Shown here one piece after another: positions 23,151 through 35,260 of a stretch of 64,000 bases of DNA; within the stretch, counting starts at the first letter, position 1, and each line of letters opens with the position of its first letter. Source of the DNA: Saccopteryx bilineata (Eukaryota > Chordata > Mammalia > Chiroptera > Emballonuridae); the NCBI RefSeq assembly GCF_036850765.1, contig NC_089490.1:290948982-291012981 (forward strand), written 5' to 3'. Under the pieces are notes generated by a model. That model did no database searches and had not been told where the DNA came from. It saw nothing but the letters and a program-made list of their open reading frames with translations. The position numbers and the translations under genes are program-made.

Positions 23151-25166
23151 CAAAGACAGTAAAAGCCTCAGAGGGCACTGAGTATCCTCCCATTTAATCT
23201 GAATATTGTGAACTATAAATAATCAGTAAAAATCATAGCTTATGTTCAAAAAAGATTGAAGTAATGTCAAAGTAACTATAGCTTTTGAGAAGAAACGTGG
23301 CTAAAGATAAAAAGTCTATCAATGCTTCTCAACTATACATAAAAAGAATAAATTTCTTTCCCAAATTATAACTCCATTAAGAATGCGCAGAATACAACTG
23401 CATTTTTTTCCTCTGAGCACAATGCCAGTACTGTTATAGGAAACCCAGCTTGCCCTCTGTTTCCATCTACTTCCTCCTGGCTCCAAAAATCTCACCTTCT
23501 TTCATATCTTCTTTTTGTTTCTTTTCATTATTTTAAAATCTGTTCAGCTTTTACCACTGTTGAGTTCTCCAACTAATATTGTATATTGTTTCTACCCTCT
23601 GTAAAATACTGTGGCAGGTGCATTAGGTTTCTATAGGTTGTGGAAGGAATTCACCATAAATAGTTAAAACACAATGAAATGCCTTTCTGTTTATATAATA
23701 ATCCCTTTGTTTCAAGGGGTTTTGAAGCATGTCTCAATGGGCTAGGTTGAAAATAACTTGTGAAACATTACATTATGTCTCCCTGAAGTTCCCTGATCTA
23801 GAGATGGAAGACCATTTATATAGGAAGGGTCTTAGCTCCTGAACTCTTTTCTACATTTGAGTTACTTGAATATAGTTGGTCCATGACATCATAAGATTAG
23901 TAGATACAAATCTAGATTGTAACTGCCTGTTTCCTTTATCTTCCTCATGCAAATAAATGGAAGTTATCTGATGGTCAGCACTACATATTGTTCATCACTG
24001 GGTACTTAGTATTCAAATTTCTAAAATGATTCTTCAGCTTTTTTATGTCTTTTACCCTTTTTAAAGTACATAATTATGTATTATTTAATCTTAATTCTTT
24101 ATAGATTATAGTTATTGTCTAAGAAATTTTATCTGAGTGTTACAAAATAATACAATGTAGAGAAACCCTCCCACAAACAATACATATGTTAATGCATGCA
24201 CAATTACTGTTTCATCTAAAAGTAATAAAACTTTTGTCCCCTAATTTGTCCAGCAAATGAAGGAAAAATCTATGCAAATAAACACATTAAGAAAGATATA
24301 TCTTGGGATTCCTTTGTAATCTCCATTAATTCACATAATTTTGCTGAAGAGCTCATGGCCAAATTATTAGCACATTTTTACCTCTTTAACTGCGTACTCA
24401 TTTAGATCATTAAAGGCCTGCAGGCTGCCTACGTCACTTAGGTCAACCCAAGGATAGTTCTTTACTGCCTTTCTCAGCATTTCAGTCCCAATAGAAATTA
24501 TTCAGTTCAATCTTATATTTAACCTTTGACTTCATGCTTATCTTTGTCTAAAATGCTTGGCAGACACTTTGAAACAACACACAATTTACATATCATCACC
24601 CAGGTATAATCCAAAACTAAACTATCAGGATGAGCAGCAGCATGATTATTGTTTCAAGGACCTGGGGAAATGTTCATTCTGAGAAAGATAGAAGAGTTTT
24701 CTAATAAAACATGAAATGGTTTTAATATAATCCAGAATAAATATAATCAAGTCTTGTAAAAAGTTTCAATTAAAATAAGAAGGGAAGGAGAAACAATAAG
24801 AAAACTGAATTGTAATATCATGATATTCATTATCATTACATTGTATGAAGTATCACAGTAATGATTTCATTTTTATAAAATCAAGTTATATTCTTTCCCT
24901 TTAAAAATTAATATTCTAAGCAAGGTTTAATGTTTTGGATGTCCACCACAGAAGATATTTGTTATGCGATGATAGATCGTGAAGAAGCACTTTAGCACAT
25001 TGAACGAGTAACTAATTGTTCCAAAGATGATAATAATGATTTTCTAAGCTGAAAATAACTTTACATTGTAACTAATGGGCTAATTTTAAAAATAGAGGTA
25101 ATTTTACCATAAATATTACAATACGTATCATAGATGGCTGATTAAAAGAACAGTCTCAGTTATCCC
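23151..25166. other. Non-coding sequence
   Basis: About 2 kb of mostly AT-rich sequence with no exon or RNA gene visible. The part around 23610-23900 has a faint MaLR-LTR look, but I cannot support a call. Confidence 0.45.
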
Positions 25167-25181
25167 TGACCTGAGTATTTT

Positions 25182-25370
25182 TTAAGCATTTTTATTCTTT
25201 TTTATTTTTGTTTATTTATTCATTTTAGAGAGGAGAGAGAGAGAGAGAGAGAGAGGAGGAGGAAGCATCTACTCCCATATGTGCCTTGACCAGACAAGTG
25301 CAGGATTTTGAACCAGCGACCTCAGCATTCCAGGTCGACACTTTATCCACTGTGCCACCACAGGTCAGGC
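25182..25370 (-). mobile_element. Short tRNA-derived SINE (third type)
   Basis: The minus strand starts GCCTGACCTGTGGTGGCACA, has TAAAGTGTCGACCTGGAATG and ends in a CT repeat ((GA)n on the plus strand at about 25230-25256). TSD TGACCTGAGTATTTT (25167-25181) against TGACTTGAGTATTTT (25371-25385). It lacks the long module body of the copies at 10881 or 15651. Confidence 0.88.
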
Positions 25371-25385
25371 TGACTTGAGTATTTT

Positions 25386-26852
25386 GAATCACTAAATTAA
25401 AAATAATAAAAAAATTATGTTGTATTTAATATGCAAAAATATAAGAAGCATATTGCTCCTTTCCTCTACTATATCTCCAACTTTATATCTGTTCCCAAAT
25501 AGGGAAATACAGAATCCAATAGTGATTTCTCCATGGAAATTAATTATTCTGGGTTTCAGTTTTTTTCATCTATTAAAATGCAGAAGATGATCCAAATCCA
25601 TTTATTTTTTCACTGATTTATTTCAGCCAACACTTAAAAAGCACAAATCAAAATCTTCTTGAAAAAAATAAATGACTATTTGCTAAGGGTCTTGTCAGAA
25701 GAAAACTGGAAAATAATTTGTCCTTAGGGAATCATGTGAAAATTAATATGACAAAAATAGCTAAAGTATGTGTCAAAGTTAATCTAATTCTTCCTTCTAC
25801 TGTATGTAAAATATGTGCAATATATTGTAGTATATATATATTATTTATATTTACATTAATAACTATATCTGTAGTATTCAGAGGAAAAAACCCATAATAC
25901 TATTTCCATAGACTGAGAGTGTTATTATTTAATTTTTCTTTTAAGCCACACAAATATTTAAAGTAGTAGGCAAGATTAAATTATTTGTTAATGTACACAC
26001 ACATTACTTACAAACAAAATGTTTGTTAATTTGCACAACCTGCCAGAGATTTAATACATACAGATTATTCCAATTTCACAAATTTACATGCAATATACTT
26101 TACTCAGCCTACCAATTCAAATGTTAATTTATTCCAGAAACATCCTCACAGACACACTCAAACATCCTCACAGACACACTCAGAAATAATGTTTAGCCAG
26201 ATATCTGAGCAACCCATGATCTAGTCAAACTGACACATGAAATTTACCATCACATGTAGTTATTTTATAACCTATATATATTCTTTGTTATTACCAAGAA
26301 GTGTTTAATAGGGAATACTGATATTTATTTTATAACACAAAACTTACAGATATACCTGGAAAGTATCATATTTACTTTCTAGAACCTATGTTTTTAACAT
26401 CTATGTTCTCCAATGATTTCCTTTACATGTGTCCAATCACTTCCATCTTATGTAGTTTCAAACCTTATCTCTTGTTTTCCTTAAGGTTATTAAATTCTAA
26501 AGGCAATGACAAATTCCGAGTTTGTCTATTTACTTAGCACCTTTCTTTCAGTTTACTCTTTGTTTCTGGCTCTTTATTTATAAAAACAGACATATATTTA
26601 ATACATTTTTTGATTTATTAACTACTACTGTTTTTGAATTGGAAATTTTTCTTATTTTTTCTCTGTTTATATATAATAATATAGATATGCTTAGAGATTA
26701 GTACCTATAGATCCAATTGATTTTTAAAATACCTATATATATTTATAATATATTCATATAATTTAGTATAAATGGAATAATACATTTAATTATTGTTATT
26801 TTTTGCTAATTTTACCCCCTCTGTGATATCTGTTTTTGTTTTCAATAATTTT
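25386..26852. other. AT-rich sequence with a 22-bp tandem duplication
   Basis: A unit AAACATCCTCACAGACACAC+TC is present twice in tandem at 26138-26181. Otherwise no gene or named repeat. Confidence 0.5.
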
Positions 26853-26860
26853 TTCTAGGC

Positions 26861-27045
26861 CAGTTATTCTCAACCAGGAGCAATATTTTTTTGTCATAGT
26901 TATTTGGAATATTTTGCAGACATTGGTAATTATCAAGACTGGAGGGATGGTTTAGGGATCTAGCACGTAGAAACAGTTTTGCTAGTAAATATTCTATAAT
27001 GTGCAGAATATTCATCATAGCTAATATCAAAGTAGAGAAGCCTTG
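26861..27045 (+). mobile_element. MER20: MER20-like hAT (Charlie) fragment
   Basis: It begins CAGTTATTCTCAACCAGGAG and contains GACTGGAGGGATGG, a TCTAGCACGTAGA-type block and an ATTCTATAATGTGCAG block. These fall in the order of the MER20 consensus as I remember it. Flanking octamers TTCTAGGC (26853-26860) and CTCTAGGC (27046-27053) are a near-perfect 8-bp TSD. This is an ancient placental-wide element and carries no coding sequence. Confidence 0.85.
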
Positions 27046-27053
27046 CTCTAGGC

Positions 27054-28610
27054 ACATGGTGATATTAATCTTCTCTATCCTCTTGCTTTGGCAAATGGAC
27101 TAAGAGAGCAAATGACGTGTCACAATTTTGTACAGCCTTAAGAGAGAGTTTGCAATTTAACATGTGTTTCTCCTGCCAGAGAGTACTATGACTCAGATAA
27201 GGATGCACCATTATCTTGCATATTTAAGTGAGAAAGATGTGGAACAGGGTTTACTTCTCTAAGAAAGACAAGCACTTTTGACCGACAAGTTCTATAAGGG
27301 ACAAAGAAACTACTTAAAGCCTCTGTGGATGATTTTATAATTTTCCTGTAGCATAATACAGGCATTACCACATGTGGCTATATAAAATTTAATTTAAAAT
27401 AAATTACAGTAAAATTAGTGCTCCAGTCACCCTAGCTATATTTTAAGTTCCTAAAAAATCACATGTAACTAGTAGTCATTATATTAGACAGCCCAGAGAC
27501 AGATCATTTCCATCATTACAAATTCTTTTTATGTGTGAAAAATAATAGATTATTCTCATTGATATATTGTTCCTTATTTCCTCCCGTTTTAACTGCACTA
27601 AACTCAAGTTCACGTTTTTTAGAAAAATGTGTTTTTAACACATTCTGCAAATGTGTTTAACTATTGTTACATTTTGTAAATTTATCTGTATTTTGATTGT
27701 CTTAATCAAAAATATCTCATGGACATTTTTAAGCTATTTCATTTTAGTGCTGTATGCTACCCATGGTGAGATGCTGCACTGATTGTTAATCTCTTTCCCT
27801 TCCTGTCGTCTTCTTTTTCAGGTTTGTCACTGTGTTTCTGGAGGAGTTTGATCACTTCAGACATCAATAAGTCAAACATCATTTTATATAGAGTTTTATA
27901 TTTTGGTTCTTTAATTTCTTTAAGATAAAGTGCTTGAAGTAGACTTTCTGAGATAGAGCTATGTTTAATTGTTTACTGTTGTTTTTATTTTAATAGAATT
28001 TCTACACTGCTTTCCCCCCCAAAAAAAGGTGTTTAAGCAATTCATATTTTTACAAGTAACACAAGAGTTTTATTCACTGGATGCTACATTGCTCATACCA
28101 GTATGATTTTTGTTTAATATTTTATTTTTTTTACTTCTGTATGATTTCTAATAACTTTTGTCATTTTGGTTCTTTTTGGCATTTAATATGCTTGAAAATT
28201 CTATAGTTTATATACTTCTCTCTTTGTTCTATTTATGTATTTTAAGTATATTTTGTAGAAACTTTCCTTATGTTACACTTTATTTCTCTTCTATGTGCCC
28301 AACTGCACTGTATCTAATCACTGCTTAAGGTACATTTTTCTATCAATATACAAACACTATATTTTATACTATATATTTGTGCTTTATTTTATAACTCACA
28401 GAATTAATGTCTTCATAATTAGCTAATTTCTCTATTTTGAAATTTATATGTGTTCTTTTTTATATTGCCCTAAAAGTTATATTTTTCTGTTTACATAATC
28501 CATTTAAAATTTCTTTAATGCCAAATTTGATTAGTTTGACTTACATTTGGATTTGAATCAATTATTTAAGTTTCACATACACTCTATTTTTAAGACGTTT
28601 ATGAGGTTTT
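27054..28610. other. AT-rich sequence, no gene seen
   Basis: No gene or named repeat is legible. A C8/A7 run at about 28014-28028 is simple sequence. Confidence 0.45.
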
Positions 28611-28965
28611 CTTTGACAGTGACAGAGAAAGAGTCAGAGAGTGTAACAGATAGGGACAGACAGACAGGAAGGGAGAAGGATGAAAAGCATCAGTTCTTTG
28701 TTGCAGCACCTTAGTTGTTCATTGATTGCTTTCTCATTATATGTCTTGACTCGGGGCTCCAGCAGAGCGGGTGACCCCTTACTCAAGCCAACGAACTTGG
28801 AGTCAAGGAAGCGACCATGGGTTAATGTCTATGATCCCACACTCAAGCCAGCAACTCTGCGCTCAAGCTGGATGAGCCCACACTCAGCCTCGGGGTTTCA
28901 AACCTGGGTCCTCAGCATCACATTCTGACTGACACTCTATCCACTTTGCCACTGCCTTGTCAGGC
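28611..28965 (-). mobile_element. Rhin-like SINE, long-body variant, diverged
   Basis: The plus strand shows the reverse body: GACAGAGAAAGAGTC, TTGTTCATTGATTGCTTTC, then ACTCAAGCCAGCAACTC modules and a head ending CTGCCTTGTCAGGC. It contains the extra GTCTATGATCCC segment. TSD not resolved. Confidence 0.85.
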
Positions 28966-29075
28966 TATGCCTTAAGGTCTAATAAATTAGGTTTAGCCTT
29001 ATCCACATAGTATTTATGCACTAGTATTTTAATGACAGTATCCATGAAAATGTACCCCAAAATTATGTAGACTAT

Positions 29076-29445
29076 GCCTGACCAGGCAGTGGCACAGTGG
29101 ATGGAGCATCAGACTGGGATGCGGAGGACCTGGGTTCAATACCTGGAGATCCTTGGTTTGAGTGTGGGTTCATCTGATTTGAGCAAAGCTCACCATCTTG
29201 AGCCCAAGGTCGCTGAATTGAGCAAGGGATCACTCAGTCTGCTGTAGCCTCCCCCCCACCCCAAATCAGGGCACATGTAAGAAAGCAATCAATGAACAAC
29301 TAAGGTGCCACAATGAAGAATTGATGCTTCTCATCTCTTTTCATTCCTGTCTGTTTGTTCCTATCTGTCCCTGTCCATCTATCTCTCTCTCATTTTCTGA
29401 CACACACATACACACACACACACACACACAGACACACACACATAC
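29076..29445 (+). mobile_element. Rhin-like SINE with (CA)n tail
   Basis: A GCCTGACCAGGCAGTGGCAC head, body and CT-rich end are present. The tail has been replaced or extended by a CA-rich microsatellite at about 29400-29445. TSD not clear. Confidence 0.87.
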
Positions 29446-29950
29446 TACCACATACTATGTACTACCTGATTGAGGCTATTTCTTAGATTTCTACTATAAA
29501 ATTCCTGTTTCTCCTTTCATTGAAAATTGTTTTTGTTTTTAAATCATACCTGAGCTAACCTCTCAGGTTTCAGCACATGGAAGTTCAACACATTACATCA
29601 CTAGTGAAGATAACCATTTCCTGAGTTTTTCTGTTACTTATATTGTTTTGCCCTGTTATCTAAAAATAGAGCATTTCTAAGAATTTTTTGTAAGCTGAAA
29701 TAAAAGAAGTAAAGAAGCAATTATCTTAGGACACATCTTGCTAATGATGCAAAACAGAAAGGTTCAAAGCTAAGGTTACGTGATGCTATGATGCTGAGTG
29801 TAGTTCCCTGATAAGGAACTTGGCCATGCTATGCTCCCTGCTAGGAACTCGGTGCCTCCATAATGTCTAACTGTCTAACTGCAAAACAAAGGCTGAGCAC
29901 TATTTTTGCTTTTAACTTTTTGTTTTTTTAAATATAAGTAAAATATTATT
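29446..29950. other. Non-coding spacer
   Basis: About 500 bp without a recognisable gene or repeat. Confidence 0.45.
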
Positions 29951-29960
29951 AGGTTTCTTT

Positions 29961-30272
29961 TTTTTTTCAGAGACAGAGAGAGGGATAGATAGGGACAGAC
30001 AGATAGGAATGGAGAGAGATGAGAAGCATCAATCATCAGTTCATTGTGACACCTTAGTTGTTCATTGATTGCTTTCTCATATGTGCCTTAACTGTGGGCC
30101 TTCAGCAGACTGAGTAACCCCTTGCTCAAGCCAGCAACCTTAGGTCCAAGCTGGTGAGCTTTGTTCAAACCAGATGAGCCCACGCTCAAGCTGGCGACCT
30201 CGGGGTCTCGAACCTGGGTTCTCGGCATCCCAGTCCGACACTCTATCTGCTGCGCCACTGCCTGGTCAGGCT
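29961..30272 (-). mobile_element. Rhin-like SINE
   Basis: Reverse-oriented copy: a T-run, then CAGAGACAGAGAGAGGGATA, ATTGATTGCTTTCTCATATG, modules and a head ending CTGCCTGGTCAGGC. The TSD AGGTTTCTTT lies at 29951-29960 and about 30274-30283. Confidence 0.9.
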
Positions 30273-30283
30273 CAGGTTTCTTT

Positions 30284-31127
30284 GGGTTAGAGAAAACAAG
30301 TACTAATGTAAGTATTTTGCCAAAGTGAATTAGTGTTAAACAAACTTTCAGAGTACAGAGATCTGTAACTGTTTCAAATCTAATGCATGCTGAAAATAAT
30401 TATATTTTAATACACAATTAAGCTTTTAATCACATAAATATTTAAATAGATGATAAAAAAGAAAATAAAAATCAATATTCCTATGCTTTCTATTTGTGTG
30501 GTATTTTTGATGTGTTTTTTTCAACTTTACTCTTTAATGATATATTTTTAATAATTTTAATACATCCATATGAAATAAAATTTTAATGTGTATATATTTT
30601 ACTTTATTTTTGTGAAAAGCAATTTATCCAGTAACTTTTATTCAATATTTATCATATGTTAACCTATTCTCTGTGAATAAGATGTAAATTTCTGTCTATA
30701 TCCTTATTCATTATCTTGAAAATAATCTGGATTCTAATTTCACAATGATTTTTGAGACTACAAACATGCCTTGTTAAATTCCTTCTAAAAATAATGGTGC
30801 TATAGTGGCAACCAAGGTGGAAATAATTACATGTTTCTGTCTACTTTATTTGGAGCACCAGATTGGATATATTAATCATAGTTCTTAAAAATCACATGCT
30901 TTTGAAAGATTGTGAGAAGTAAATTAACATAAACTCACAGTTACTCCTCATCCTTTCCACTTCTTTCTCTCCGTAAATAAGACCTTTATTAATTTTTCTG
31001 TATCTCACCTAATATTTATTGCATTGTTTGCCATGGACTATGTGCTCAATACATTTTAAATTAATAAATTTTAAATTTCTATAATTTAGGTTGTTAGAAG
31101 TTTGAACTAAAAAGAATATTTATTTTA
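30284..31127. other. AT-rich spacer
   Basis: About 840 bp with no recognisable gene or named repeat. Confidence 0.45.
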
Positions 31128-31253
31128 ACTTAGAGGAGGGGAGATAGAGAGTCAGACAGATGGTTACTTCTCCTGTGTGCACTGATCAGGAATTGAACCC
31201 AGGACATCTGTATGCTAGGCCGATGCTCTATCCACTGAGCAACTGGCCAGGGC
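31128..31253 (-). mobile_element. Truncated CCCTGGCC-head SINE
   Basis: Only the head and adjacent short segment are present in reverse: GGAGATAGAGAGTCAGACAG, TTCTCCTGTGTGCACTGATC, and a B-box-like stretch ending CAACTGGCCAGGGCC. No TSD resolved. Confidence 0.8.
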
Positions 31254-32070
31254 CTCACCTTTGTTTTAATACTGAAATCATATTGCTTAATTGGAAACCC
31301 AGTCATTTTAAAATATTCTTCAAAATATTTTTTAAAAAATAACTCAAGGACTATTAAAAGTTTTTACACAGGTTCACAGTTATATGTGGAAATAGAAAAC
31401 AGCTCTTGTTAAATCTTTTGACTAGCCTGGTGATTACTAAAGTCTTTAGGACAAGTTCCTCAACATTTTCTAAGCAGCAGCCTGATGTACACCTCTGGTT
31501 TGAAACATTTTGGACAACTGCTGCTGAAGCCTGCTCTCATCAGCCTCTGGCTTGTGGGTCTGAAGATATAGCACAATTATCTGGTTATTGAGTCAAGACA
31601 ATGAGGCTCTCAAACATATCAGAGGTCATACTTTTTTAAGTCAAACATGGTGAAGATTGTTTCATATTAAAAAGTGTTAGGTCCTTACCCTTACTTATTG
31701 GAACTTCCAATTCACAGATGAGCCCTCATACCACAAAGACTAATTTGTACTCTCTCAAAATCTCTGAAAGTTATATTAAGCCATTTTTGACCAAATAGTC
31801 ACTCGTTAGTACTCAGCTAACCATAGTGCACTGCCCAAATGCTCCAATTTACCCTCACTTTTATAGTGAATTATTTCGTAGGGACTAGGTTGGTCTTTTC
31901 CTTTTAATCACCTTGATCAGGGTGACCTAATTCAGTCAAAGAATTTCTTTTTCATTAAAATTTTATTACCAAGAGGTGGAATTGTGAAACCCTTGACCTT
32001 CTAGGCAAATTTGCACTATTATAGTCTAAAACAGCTAAATTCTTTGGTGAGAGACACCATGGTCACATAC
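31254..32070. other. Non-coding sequence left of the hAT element
   Basis: About 800 bp of ordinary sequence with no exon or named repeat visible. It ends in the 8-bp hAT target duplication. Confidence 0.45.
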
Positions 32071-32403
32071 ACTTACAGCAGGGATCGGGAACCTATGGCT
32101 TGTGAGCCAGATGTGGCTCTTTTGATGGCTGCATCTGGCTCACAGACAAATTTTTAATAAAATAAAAATAATAATGTTAAAAATATAAAACATTCTCATG
32201 TATTACAATCCATTCATTTCCTACCACTCATGTTCATGGTTGCAGGTGGCTGGAGCCAATCACAGCTGTCCTCTGGGACAACACCAAATTTTTATTGGAT
32301 AATGCCTAATGTACACAGGTTGTTGTGAGGTCAGGAAGTAAACTTTCCTCCTTTTAATAAAGTAGTCAGCTAGCTAATTGCAGAAACCCTTTAGACGAAA
32401 AAG

Positions 32404-34263
32404 ATGGCTAAAAGAAAAAAAGATGAGGAGTATCATACTTTTCAGCAGGAATGGACAGATGAATTTGCCTTTGTGGAGAGAGCAGTGTATCTATTATGCA
32501 ATGATAAAATTACATTGATGAAATGGTCAAATATAAAGCGCACTTTGACACATGCCATACTATATTTGCATCGAAATATCAAGTGGGGGACAGCAGGAAG
32601 AAAGAATGTCAAGAGCTACTGTGCAAAGTGCAAGTTAGTCAGCAGCAACTCCGTGTTTGGACCCAACAAAGTGACTGGAATTTGGCTAGCTTTGCTGGTG
32701 CTTTAGCAATTGTGAGAAATGGAAAGCCATTCACAGTTGGGGAGTATGCCAAAACATTCATGCTTGATGCTGCCAATAACTTTTGGACAACTTTTTTGGA
32801 TAAACACAAGATAAACAAACAAATAAAAGACATGCCTCTGTCGGCAAGAACTGTTCACAATCATACAATCATGATGGCAAATCAAATTGAGGCAACACAA
32901 GTGAAGGACATAAATGTAGCACCATTCTTTTCTCTCACTTTGGATGAGTCAACAGACATAAGCCATTTTTCTCAGTTCAGCGTGATTGCAAAATATGCTG
33001 TTGGTGACACACTATGCAAGGGAAATCTTTCTGTTTTGCCTATAAAAAAGACAACAAGAGGGAAAGATTTATTGACGTCTTTCACTGAGTTCGCTAAAGA
33101 AAAAAATCTACTGATGGATAAACTTATTTCAGTGTGTACTGATGGTGCTCCGTGCATGGTGGGGAAAATCAGAGGATTTGTAGCACCTCTTTGTGAACAT
33201 GAAAAGAGACCCATCTTAAGTTTTCACTGCATCCTACACCAGGAGGCGCTTTGTGCTCAGATGTGTGGCGAGCAGCTTGGTGAGGTGATGTTGCTGGTCA
33301 TTCAGGTGGTCAACTTATTGTTGCCCAAGCTTTAAATGATTGCCAGTTTAAAACACTGCTGGGTGAAGTTGGGAATAATTATCCTGGTCTGCTTCTGCAT
33401 AGCAATGTGTGTTGGTTGTGAAGAGGGAAGGTGTTCAGCCATTTCGCGGCTTGCCTGAGCGAAATCTGAACTTTCTTGAAATGAAAAATGTAGAGCATCC
33501 TGAGTTAGCCAACACCAAGTGGCACCTGAAGTTCTACTACCTCGTGGACATGACTGAACATCTGAACCAGCTCAATGTGAAAATGCAAGGCATTGGAAAT
33601 ATAGTCTTATTCCTTCAACAAACAGTGTTTGCATTTAAAAACAAGTTGGAACTCTTCATCACCGACATGCACAGCAAGTGACCCTGCTCAACATCTTGAT
33701 CTCCAGCAGCTAGCGGGCTTCACATTTAATCTCCTTCAATCATTCAAAGCATGCTTTGGAGAATTTCGTGAGTGCACTCATCTTTTTAAGTTCATCACCC
33801 ATCCGCACGAGTGTGCAGTGGACAGTGCTGACCCGAGTTAATTCTCGTCAGAGATTTTGAGCTACAAGCTGCTGACCTGAAGGCCTCAGACATGTGGTGA
33901 ATAAGTTCAAGTCACTAAATGAAGATTTGGAAAGACTTGCATGACAGCAAGCAGAGTTGGCGAGCAAACACGAGTGGGGAGAAATGAAAAAACTTCAACC
34001 CGTGGACCAGCTTATTGTCAAAACTTGGAACGCACTTCTCGTCACATACTACACACTGCATCATATGCATATTGCTGTACTGACAATGTTTGTACTACGT
34101 ATGCATGTGAGCAGTCTTTCTCACATCTAAAGAATGTTAAGACAAACCTATGATCACGTTTAACAGATGGAAGTCTCAACACCTGCATGAAGCTTAACCT
34201 CACCACATATCATCCACACTACAAAGCCATTAGCAAAACCATGCAGCACCAAAAGTTGCATTA
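32404..34263 (+). pseudogene. hAT transposase, decayed
   Basis: This would be the enzyme that excises and inserts the element. The reading frame starts at the ATG at 32404, 325 bp inside the left end, and runs through at least four frames: 32404-32580, 32523-33335, 33409-33681, 33629-33841 and 33941-34153. The expected acidic residues are still readable: Asp in TLDESTDIS, Asp in CTDGAPCMVGK and Glu in the C-terminal YACEQSFSHLKN. The last lies in the hAT dimerisation region. An N-terminal zinc-finger-like stretch (LCNDKI ... NIKR) appears damaged. Intact relatives of this type are about 600 residues. No host splice context is visible, so domestication is not suggested. The family is Charlie-like hAT by motif; I cannot place it further. 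Confidence 0.9.
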
Positions 34264-34314
34264 ATGGTAAGTACTTTATTCATCATTGGTTAGCATCACC
34301 ATAACAACATTTTT

Positions 34315-34328
34315 AAAAAGAACTCAGA
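34315..34328. repeat. Left TSD of the composite retroelement
   Basis: AAAAAGAACTCAGA lies here and again at 37116-37129. The preceding bases give TTTT/AAAA, the preferred L1 endonuclease cut. The hAT sequence reads straight through once a single copy is kept. Confidence 0.88.
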
Positions 34329-34460
34329 AGGAGGGGGAGAAGGAGGGGGAAGGGTGGAGAAGCAGATGGGCACTTCTCCTGTGTGCCCTGGCCGGGAATC
34401 AAACCCAGGACTCTTGCACGCCAGGCCAATGCTCTACCACTGAGCCAACCGGCCAGGGCC
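34329..34460 (-). mobile_element. Antisense 5' half of a SINE
   Basis: Reads in reverse as the first ~130 bp of the CCCTGGCC-head SINE: a GGAGAAGCAGATGGGCAC block, a B-box region, and a head ending at GGCCAGGGCC (34451-34460). The 3' half and A tail are missing and the cut edge coincides with the TSD. Confidence 0.88.
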
Positions 34461-35260
34461 TAGGAATGCCCTTGTTGATTAAGCTACCCCCAAAAAAATT
34501 ATTTGGAGTAACCATGACAGATCGAGCAATTCAGTCTCATACTATTCATCATCAGAATACTGTAGCCCTGTGTAAACAGTTTCAACTTTCTCGAGAAGCA
34601 GCATGGCAGATTGGGAAATCCTGTACAAGGGGTCCTATACTACAATCTGCCCCTTCATTTGGAGTTAACCCTCAAGGACCCCTACCAGGACAACTTTGGC
34701 AAATGGATGTTACTCATATACCTTCATTTGGCAAACAGTCCTATGTCCATGTTACAGTGGATACATATTCTGGATTTATAGTAACCTCTGTCAGAACAGG
34801 AGAGGCTGCTAAGCATGTTTAGCTCATTGTCTGTATGCATTATTCTATTATTGGATTTCTTAAACTGGTTAAACTGACAATGCTCCTGCATATGGAGCAA
34901 AAGCATTTAGTGTATTTTGTCAAACCTTTGAATTATGTGTATTTCTTACAATCCTTAAAGTCAAGGTATTATTAAAGTGTACCCAGCAAATACTTTAAGG
35001 TCAATTTAAAAAAAAAATTAAAGGGGGGAGTCATAACCTAGAACTCCTATGGGTCTACCATATCATGCTTTTTACTTAAAAAAATTTAAATTTCTTTCGA
35101 ATGCTGATGAACAGGAGACACCAAATCTTCTGCAAACTACTACCTTCTTAATTTGATCCAGCTAATAAACTGTTTTGTCTTTTTCCAAATAGCTTCAGAT
35201 ATATGGAAAAGACTTATATAGGTGGATGGGAATCCTCAAACCCCTCAGCAAGATCTTCTG
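34461..35260 (+). pseudogene. pol (IN): Endogenous betaretrovirus-like integrase remnant
   Basis: Translation from about 34461 to 34822 shows an integrase N-terminus with HH residues and one Cys (the second Cys of the HHCC finger is not seen), then the core start QMDVTHIPSFGK with its catalytic Asp and YVHVTVDTYSGF. A stop follows at about 34820. Further integrase signals continue in other frames: an NAPAYGAKAF-type segment near 34880, a KGG segment near 35020, NADEQETP near 35100 and a C-terminal WK...L...W segment near 35200. The core motifs match class II (betaretrovirus-type) integrases. Neither gag, protease, RT nor an LTR is next to it. It is a fragment and cannot encode an enzyme. Confidence 0.82.

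Noticed and set aside
32404..34263. A domesticated transposase gene
   Set aside because: At least four frame changes and several stops break it, and no host exon structure is seen.
34286..34822. A single 178-codon fusion protein
   Set aside because: The frame runs by chance from hAT tail through an antisense SINE half into the integrase. Its first third is SINE translation.
35000..35030. A retroviral polypurine tract marking the start of a 3' LTR
   Set aside because: The A-rich then G-rich run is followed by further integrase-like sequence (NADEQETP near 35100), so it is internal to pol here.
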